DNA from: Bacillota bacterium
GTDB lineage: Bacteria > Bacillota > Clostridia > Acetivibrionales > DSM-1351
DNA length: 6,688 nt
Assembly (NCBI GenBank): GCA_023412275.1
Contig: JAEYNY010000004.1
Location: 1 to 6,688, forward strand
Direction: 5' to 3'
Part shown: piece by piece, positions 1 to 4,599 of the stretch
Numbering within the stretch: the stretch's first letter is position 1
Layout: every line of letters begins with the position of its first letter
The notes under the pieces: generated by a model
The model's input: only the letters and a program-made list of their open reading frames with translations
Told to the model about the DNA's origin: nothing
Databases searched by the model: none
Position numbers and translations under genes: made by a program

Positions 1-1861
1 AATCAATGTAATTGACACTCCCGGATATTTTGATTTTGTAGGAGAAGTAATGCAGGGCATCCGTGCAGCAGAAGGCGCGGTGATAGTAGTTTCTGCAAAA
101 AGCGGCGTTTCCGTGGGAACAGAAAAATCATGGGCTTACGCCAAAGAGTATGGTGCAGCCAGAATGTTCTTTATTAATAAGATGGACGAAGAGAACGCTA
201 ATTTCAATGCTGCCTACGATAAAATGCTGGACACTTTCGGCAACAGTGTTATACCATTCCAGCTTCCAATCTATGAGGCTGATAAATATGTTGGTTATGT
301 AGACATAATCAATATGACTGCGAAAAAATTCCAGAAGGATAAAGTAACAGATGCTGAGATTCCTTCGGATTTAACAGATAGAATTTCTCAAATAAAAAAC
401 TCACTTAATGAATTAATAGCTGAAACTGATGAAGGGCTTATGGAAAAGTTTTTCAGTGGAGAAGAGTTTACGGCTGAGGAACTTCAAAAGGGTATAAAGG
501 CAGGTATAGCTGATGGGACAATAGCACCTGTATTTTGTGGGTCAGCTTACCAAAACCTGGGAGTTAAGGAGTTGATGGATGCCATTATATCTTTTATGCC
601 ATCTCCCGAAGCCATAAAAGTCAAGGCTCAAAAAGCAGGAAAGGATGAGACTGTTGAAATAAAGCCTGAAGCATCCGCACCTCTTGCTGCGTTGGTATTC
701 AAGACCATAGCTGACCCGTTTGTAGGAAAAATTTCCATGTTCAGAGTTTATTCAGGAACTTTGAAGGCAGACTCTTCTGTTTTTAATTCTACAACAGAGA
801 GAGCGGAAAAAATCGGTCAGATTTTCATTATGAGGGGTAAGAAGCAGATTCCAACAGATAAGCTTATAGCAGGTGACATAGGTGGAGTTGCAAAACTGGT
901 CGGAACAAATACTAACGACACTCTTTGTGATCAGGCAAATAAAGTCATACTGGATAAGATAGCTTTTCCTGACCCGGCTATTTCAATGGCAGTAGAGCCA
1001 AAAGCTAAAGGGGATGAGGAAAAAATCAGTTCCGGCTTACATAAACTACAAGATGAAGATCCTACCTTCAAAGTCTCGATTAATACAGAAACACATCAAA
1101 CCCTTATTTCAGGTGTAGGAGAACAGCACCTGGATGTTATTGTTAGCAAACTTAAAGCAAAGTTCGGGGTATCAGTAAATCTTGTTAACCCTAAAATACC
1201 CTACAGAGAAACAATAAAGAAAAAAGTAAAGGTGGAAGGAAAACATAAGAAACAGTCCGGGGGGCATGGTCAATACGGACATGTATGGATTGAGTTTGAA
1301 CATGGTGACACAGAGGATCTTGTGTTCAAGGAAAAAATATTCGGAGGTTCTGTGCCGAAATCCTATCATCCTGCGGTAGAAAAGGGCTTACGAGAAGCCA
1401 TCGTACACGGTGTTCTTGCAGGGTATCCCGTTGTAAACCTTAAAGCTACTTTGGTTGATGGTTCATATCATGATGTGGATTCTTCTGAAATGGCCTTTAA
1501 AATAGCTGCAAGACTTGCTTATAAAAAAGGCTTGCCCATGGCTTCACCCGTTTTACTGGAACCAATTGTACATGTAGAGATTTATGTACCAGAAAAATAT
1601 ATGGGAGATATAATCGGTGACCTGAATAAAAGACGTGGAAGAATTCTAGGTATGAATCCAATGGATGACGGACAGCAGCAGGTTGAAGCCGAGGTTCCTC
1701 AGTCTGAAATGTTCAAGTATGCTACAGATTTAAGATCCATGACCCATGGTAGAGGCTACTTCAAGCTGTGGTTTGAAAGATATGAGGAAGCTCCGGCTAT
1801 CGTTGCAAACAAGGTCATTGAAGAGGCTAAAAAGAACATGATTGAGGAGGATGAGGAATAA
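1..1861 (+). CDS. EF-G-like translational GTPase (elongation factor G paralogue), 5' end missing
   Basis: Partial gene: the frame is open to the left edge (first whole codon at 2), and about 619 codons are present of an expected 690 or so. The missing part holds the P-loop and switch I. What remains follows EF-G order. G3 is DTPGY at 14-28, G4 is NKMD at 176-187 and G5 is C-G-S-A at 536-547. A beta-barrel domain II starts near 668 and domain III near 974. Domain IV (about 1202-1550) has SGGHGQYGHV and YHDVDSSE, with the tip-loop His at 1469-1471. Domain V (from about 1556) has YMGDIIGDLNKRRG, followed by an acidic tail. In canonical EF-G this protein drives ribosomal translocation using GTP in the cytoplasm. 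The canonical G3 is DTPGH; Tyr replaces the catalytic His here, and together with the following F-D-F and V-G-E this fits the EF-G-like paralogue group (compare Thermus EF-G-2, from memory). It is therefore probably not the housekeeping fusA. Its true role is not known from sequence. TetM-type ribosome protection is less likely because the domain IV tip is EF-G-like. A terminator follows directly. Confidence 0.93.
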   Translation, partial: INVIDTPGYFDFVGEVMQGIRAAEGAVIVVSAKSGVSVGTEKSWAYAKEYGAARMFFINKMDEENANFNAAYDKMLDTFGNSVIPFQLPIYEADKYVGYVDIINMTAKKFQKDKVTDAEIPSDLTDRISQIKNSLNELIAETDEGLMEKFFSGEEFTAEELQKGIKAGIADGTIAPVFCGSAYQNLGVKELMDAIISFMPSPEAIKVKAQKAGKDETVEIKPEASAPLAALVFKTIADPFVGKISMFRVYSGTLKADSSVFNSTTERAEKIGQIFIMRGKKQIPTDKLIAGDIGGVAKLVGTNTNDTLCDQANKVILDKIAFPDPAISMAVEPKAKGDEEKISSGLHKLQDEDPTFKVSINTETHQTLISGVGEQHLDVIVSKLKAKFGVSVNLVNPKIPYRETIKKKVKVEGKHKKQSGGHGQYGHVWIEFEHGDTEDLVFKEKIFGGSVPKSYHPAVEKGLREAIVHGVLAGYPVVNLKATLVDGSYHDVDSSEMAFKIAARLAYKKGLPMASPVLLEPIVHVEIYVPEKYMGDIIGDLNKRRGRILGMNPMDDGQQQVEAEVPQSEMFKYATDLRSMTHGRGYFKLWFERYEEAPAIVANKVIEEAKKNMIEEDEE

Positions 1862-1885
1862 TTAAATTTTTGTAGGAATTTTTAT

Positions 1886-1928
1886 AGGGCTGATTGTTAA
1901 GGAGGTTTTCCAAAACATCAGCCCTTTT
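1886..1928 (+). terminator. Intrinsic terminator of the EF-G-like gene
   Basis: The arm AGGGCTGAT at 1886-1894 pairs with ATCAGCCCT at 1917-1925, giving nine base pairs followed by a T-rich run (TTTTAATTT). Bulging T1894 lets TGTT (1895-1898) pair with AACA (1914-1917) and lengthens the stem. The hairpin begins 24 bases after the stop codon and lies before the next promoter, so it should separate the GTPase transcript from the downstream genes. Confidence 0.82.
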
Positions 1929-1941
1929 AATTTGAAAACTA

Positions 1942-1968
1942 TTGACTCACACCTACTTGTAATATAAG
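1942..1968 (+). promoter_or_regulatory. Possible sigma-A promoter for the mutarotase-like gene
   Basis: TTGACT at 1942-1947 is a five-of-six match to the -35 consensus. TATAAG at 1963-1968 could be the -10 box, but the 15-base spacer is shorter than the usual 17. An alternative -10, TAATAT at 1960-1965, gives an even shorter spacer. The site lies between a terminator and a gene with a strong ribosome binding site, so a promoter is expected here. The exact boxes are uncertain. Confidence 0.42.
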
Positions 1969-2008
1969 GTAATTATGTTGGCTAAGACCAATTTTTAAGG
2001 AGGATGCT

Positions 2009-2875
2009 ATGTGTAGAAATATTGTTTTAAGTAATGAGAGGCTTTCCGTTGAAATATCATACCCAGGAGAAAAATACAATGGTTCCAGATTTGACTGGTG
2101 TGGATTTATTACTCAGGTTACATTAGACGGAAAACATACTTTTTGCGTAAAGGAATCTTTAGAACCGGGAAAGGGTTCAGGAGGCTGCGGACTCTGTGGG
2201 GAATTTGGAATACGCGAACCGGTAGGCTTTGATGAAACGCTCGTAGGAGAATACTTCCCCAAGATTGGAGTAGGTCTTTTGAGAAGACCTGATATGGAGC
2301 CTTATGACTTTTTCAGAAAATATGAGGTTAAGCCCCTTGATTTTAATGTTATTAACGATAAGACTTCCGTAGATTTGTCAGCTGTGATGCCTATACACAA
2401 TGGTTATGGCTACATATATGAAAAAAGTGTGAGTTTATGCCAAAACAGGTTAAAAATAACCTACTTATTAGAGAACACCGGGGAGAAAAAAATAAGTACA
2501 ACTGAGTACTGCCACAATTTTATAGGAATAGACAATAATAGTATCGGAAGCAGTTATTCATTGAAGCTTCCTTGTGATATGCATCCGGATGATGTCAGCG
2601 GCGAGATTATTATTAAAGATAAAGAAATTTCATGGCCTGACAGCTTCAGTGGAGAATTTTACAGCCAGTTTAAGGATTTTGATTGTAGCGGAAGCAGTAC
2701 ATGGAAGTTATATGACAGCAAGTCAGAAGCCGGCGTAAAGGAAACAAACGATTTTGTTCCACAAAAATTTGCATTATGGGGAGCAAAACATGTTGCAAGC
2801 CCGGAGGCGTTTGTTAATATCAATATTGAGCCGGGTGAAAAACAAGCATGGTCAAGGGAATACGAGTTTCTATAA
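2009..2875 (+). CDS. Predicted galactose-mutarotase-fold (aldose 1-epimerase-like) protein
   Basis: A 288-residue, apparently cytoplasmic protein with no signal peptide or membrane segment. The start is well supported: AAGGAGG at 1997-2003 sits five bases before the ATG. The layout fits the all-beta galactose-mutarotase superfamily. N-terminal GSRFDWCGFITQVTL (residues 25-39) resembles the strand pair that opens these proteins. A Gly/Cys-rich segment ending in EFGI follows (55-68). EYCHNFIGID (166-175) carries a candidate catalytic His169. The ending SPEAF...IEPGEKQAW...YEF (264-287) matches the usual last strands, and Glu266 is a possible partner residue. Family members interconvert sugar anomers or only bind sugars. 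I recognise the fold, not the substrate, and no sugar kinase, transporter or glycosidase lies nearby to suggest one. Cys60 and Cys63 form a CxxC. The next gene starts 83 bases on with no terminator between, so co-transcription is possible. Fold assignment is moderately secure; enzymatic function is inference. Confidence 0.62.
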   Translation: MCRNIVLSNERLSVEISYPGEKYNGSRFDWCGFITQVTLDGKHTFCVKESLEPGKGSGGCGLCGEFGIREPVGFDETLVGEYFPKIGVGLLRRPDMEPYDFFRKYEVKPLDFNVINDKTSVDLSAVMPIHNGYGYIYEKSVSLCQNRLKITYLLENTGEKKISTTEYCHNFIGIDNNSIGSSYSLKLPCDMHPDDVSGEIIIKDKEISWPDSFSGEFYSQFKDFDCSGSSTWKLYDSKSEAGVKETNDFVPQKFALWGAKHVASPEAFVNINIEPGEKQAWSREYEFL

Positions 2876-2892
2876 GTTTCCTGATAAAAAAG

Positions 2893-2921
2893 TAAACAAT
2901 TTTTCAAAATCTGAGTATAAT
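2893..2921 (+). promoter_or_regulatory. Likely sigma-A promoter for the PAP2-family gene
   Basis: TATAAT at 2916-2921 is a perfect -10 box, with a 17-base spacer from TAAACA at 2893-2898, a four-of-six -35 match. Transcription would begin near 2928 and give a leader of about 30 bases before the ATG at 2959, which has GGAG at 2947-2950. In AT-rich DNA a TATAAT can occur by chance. The spacing and intergenic position favour a real promoter. Confidence 0.5.
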
Positions 2922-2958
2922 TATTTGTTATATAGAATATTCGGATGGAGAAAAATTT

Positions 2959-3651
2959 ATGACTAATAATTTTTTAAATCGAGACAATTTGCGGGGGTAT
3001 TTTCGTAGGATACTGCTGATGTTATTAATACCAATGGCACAGGGAATATATTTTTTACTGAATGTTACTACTAAGAACGCACATGATGTAACTATATTTC
3101 TTGATAAACTGATACCATTCAACGAATGGTTTATCATTCCATATATTTTTTGGTATTTTTATATCTTTGGGACTCTGTTGATTTTGGCATATTATAATGA
3201 GAAATTCTATTACAAACTTTTGTTCAGTATATTGATTGGTATGTTTGTTTGTTTTGCAATATACTATATCTACCCAACAACGGTTCCACGCCCGGTGGTT
3301 GCACCGGACAACCAGCTAAAAAGGTTAGTTTTGATTATTTACGGGAATGATAGGCCGTATAATTGTTTCCCAAGTATCCATATGCTTGATACTATTTTGC
3401 TTACAATGTTTACATTTAAATACGGTAAAAGGTTGCTTATGAAGTTTTCGTCATTAGCAATGTGTATTACCATATACATGTCTACATGGTTTACTAAGCA
3501 ACATAGTATTCTTGATGCGATTGCATCGACGGTTCTAGGTATAATATTGTTTTTGGTCTTTGAGAACCGGTATGTGTTCGGTAAGATTGAACATTTAGTA
3601 AGCTCTTATTCAATCAGAAACAAAAGTGCATCATATCAGGAAGAAGTATAG
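2959..3651 (+). CDS. PAP2-family membrane phosphatase/phosphotransferase
   Basis: A 230-residue integral membrane protein with about six hydrophobic segments (roughly residues 17-35, 57-78, 86-105, 142-153, 162-178 and 185-201). The start is set by GGAG eight bases upstream of the ATG. PAP2 signature residues appear in order. A degenerate first motif YPTTVPRP (105-112) keeps Arg-Pro but lacks the usual Lys seven residues before the Arg (residue 104 is Ile). The second motif is FPSIH (137-141) instead of PSGH. The third is S175...H182...D186, with the expected spacing for the His nucleophile and its Asp partner. This pattern resembles the Aur1/inositolphosphotransferase-like branch of PAP2 more than classical BacA-independent undecaprenyl-pyrophosphate phosphatases. 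Family enzymes remove or transfer phosphate on lipid phosphates or pyrophosphates, usually at the outer membrane face. The substrate is not identifiable here. The C-terminal tail (about 205-230) is polar and probably cytoplasmic. Family assignment is firm. Confidence 0.85.
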   Translation: MTNNFLNRDNLRGYFRRILLMLLIPMAQGIYFLLNVTTKNAHDVTIFLDKLIPFNEWFIIPYIFWYFYIFGTLLILAYYNEKFYYKLLFSILIGMFVCFAIYYIYPTTVPRPVVAPDNQLKRLVLIIYGNDRPYNCFPSIHMLDTILLTMFTFKYGKRLLMKFSSLAMCITIYMSTWFTKQHSILDAIASTVLGIILFLVFENRYVFGKIEHLVSSYSIRNKSASYQEEV

Positions 3652-3773
3652 TGGAAAATATCAAGGATTTATTATATAATCTAAAAGGTGTTTCGATTTT
3701 TGGTATAAGGGGTATTGATGAAAATGTGTTTCAAAAGACAGAAACTTCAGGATGCACAAAGGATTGTCATTAA
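3651..3773 (+). CDS. Possible 40-codon small ORF bridging PAP2 stop and proB start
   Basis: A GTG start shares its first G with the PAP2 stop codon (TAGTG at 3649-3653). An AGGAAG-type ribosome binding site lies at 3638-3643, seven bases upstream. The frame runs 40 codons to TAA at 3771-3773, overlapping the first 56 bases of proB in another frame. The predicted peptide begins ENIKDLLYNLKGVSIFG, is mildly amphipathic at its N-terminus, and has two Cys and one His near the end. It matches no family I recognise. It could be a translated leader that couples PAP2 and proB translation, a remnant, or chance. The same stretch contains a good proB promoter, which argues that its sequence may be constrained for other reasons. 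Confidence 0.22.
   Translation: MENIKDLLYNLKGVSIFGIRGIDENVFQKTETSGCTKDCH
3652..3680 (+). promoter_or_regulatory. Likely sigma-A promoter for proB
   Basis: TATAAT at 3675-3680 is a perfect -10 box, 17 bases after TGGAAA at 3652-3657 (four of six to the -35 consensus). The site begins right after the PAP2 stop codon. Transcription from it would start near 3687, about 30 bases before the proB start. That leaves no room for a T-box or other long riboregulator in this promoter's leader. Confidence 0.48.
3707..3712 (+). promoter_or_regulatory. Ribosome binding site deciding the proB start
   Basis: AAGGGG at 3707-3712 lies five bases before ATG 3718, a normal distance. It is only two bases before the in-frame TTG at 3715, which is too close, and eleven before the in-frame ATG at 3724. 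ATG 3718 is therefore preferred. Confidence 0.6.
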
Positions 3774-4542
3774 AGTAGGTACTTCTACTTTGACATATGA
3801 GACCGGGAAAATTAATTTTACTTGTATAGATAAGCTTGCAAGAATTATTTCAGATTTATCAAATCAGGGTAAAGAGGTAGTCCTGGTAACTTCAGGAGCT
3901 ATCGGGGTAGGAGTTGATAAACTTAAATTGCCTGAAAGACCTAAAACAATCAGGGAAAAGCAGGCAGTTGCAGCAGTAGGGCAGTGTGAACTTATGCATA
4001 TGTACAGTAAGTTCTTTTCAGAATACGGACATATTGTTGCTCAGATCCTTTTGACAAGGGACATAATGGGCGATGATAAATGCCGTAAAAATGTTGTTAA
4101 TACCTTTGAAACTCTTTTAGAAAAGGGTATTGTTCCTATAGTAAATGAGAATGACTCTGTTTCTACAGTTGAGCTTAAAGTCGGACAAAAGGATACCTTT
4201 AGCGAAAACGATACACTGTCCGCTATTGTTGCAAAGATTATAGAGGCTGATTTACTCATAATTTTATCGGACATAGATGGTTTTTATGATTCAGACCCGA
4301 GGAAGAATCCCGATTCCAAGATGTTATCTATCATAGATAAAATTACTCCTGAGATTGAGGAATGTGCAGAAGGTGCTGGTACTAAACGTGGTACCGGGGG
4401 AATGGTAACAAAGCTAAGTGCTGCAAAGATAGCTACAGGTGCAGGGGTAGATGTTGTACTGACAAACGGTAGTCACCCTGAAGCAATTCTTGATATATTA
4501 AGCGGAGAACAGGTTGGTACGCTGTTTATTGGATCAAAATAG
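3718..4542 (+). CDS. proB: Glutamate 5-kinase (gamma-glutamyl kinase), short form without PUA domain
   Basis: This cytoplasmic enzyme phosphorylates L-glutamate with ATP to gamma-glutamyl phosphate, the first and usually proline-inhibited step of proline synthesis. The 274-residue chain is an amino-acid-kinase domain from end to end. VIKVGTSTL (17-25) carries the phosphate-binding Lys19. TSGAIGVG (58-65) is the Gly-rich loop. NEND (143-146) and SENDTLSA (162-169) line the glutamate site. SDIDGFYDSDPRKNP (184-198) is the nucleotide-site segment and GTGGMVTKLSAA (225-236) carries Lys232. The C-terminal PUA domain of the 367-residue E. coli enzyme is absent; short forms are known in Firmicutes. 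Compared with E. coli KVGDNDNLSA, about six residues are inserted before the second loop and its first Asp is Glu (163). The start is ATG 3718, chosen by its ribosome binding site. proA, the usual partner, does not follow: a terminator comes 15 bases after the stop. It probably has its own promoter, though read-through from the PAP2 gene is possible. Confidence 0.95.
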   Translation: MKMCFKRQKLQDAQRIVIKVGTSTLTYETGKINFTCIDKLARIISDLSNQGKEVVLVTSGAIGVGVDKLKLPERPKTIREKQAVAAVGQCELMHMYSKFFSEYGHIVAQILLTRDIMGDDKCRKNVVNTFETLLEKGIVPIVNENDSVSTVELKVGQKDTFSENDTLSAIVAKIIEADLLIILSDIDGFYDSDPRKNPDSKMLSIIDKITPEIEECAEGAGTKRGTGGMVTKLSAAKIATGAGVDVVLTNGSHPEAILDILSGEQVGTLFIGSK

Positions 4543-4557
4543 ACTTTTTATTAAATA

Positions 4558-4596
4558 AAAAAAGGCTTTTGCATGATAAATGCAAAAGCCTTTTTT
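4558..4596. terminator. Bidirectional intrinsic terminator between proB and the class A PBP gene
   Basis: GGCTTTTGCAT at 4564-4574 and ATGCAAAAGCC at 4580-4590 form a perfect 11-bp stem with a five-base loop (GATAA). Six A:T pairs from the flanking A tract (4558-4563) and T tract (4591-4596) extend it to 17 bp. The T run follows the stem when read from either side, so it can stop both proB and the convergent minus-strand gene. It ends three bases from the PBP stop codon. Confidence 0.93.
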
Positions 4597-4599
4597 ATG

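Noticed and set aside
1172..1369. A 65-codon minus-strand frame inside the EF-G-like gene
   Set aside because: It lies wholly antisense to a well-conserved coding region (domain IV), with no ribosome binding site and no recognisable protein features.
1899..1905. Perfect AAGGAGG ribosome-binding-like sequence between the GTPase gene and the mutarotase-like gene
   Set aside because: It lies in the loop of the terminator hairpin and no start codon with an open frame follows at a useful distance.
3114..3130. Perfect 7-bp inverted repeat ACCATTC-AAC-GAATGGT, considered as an operator or terminator
   Set aside because: It is inside the PAP2 coding region in an ordinary coding stretch, has no T run, and is short enough to arise by chance.
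2659..3137. Overlapping short frames on both strands around the end of the mutarotase-like gene and the start of the PAP2 gene
   Set aside because: They are shadows of the two coding regions. None has a convincing ribosome binding site or protein character, and the two main frames explain the sequence.
4041..4274. A 77-codon minus-strand frame within proB
   Set aside because: It is antisense to conserved ProB active-site codons and has no independent support.
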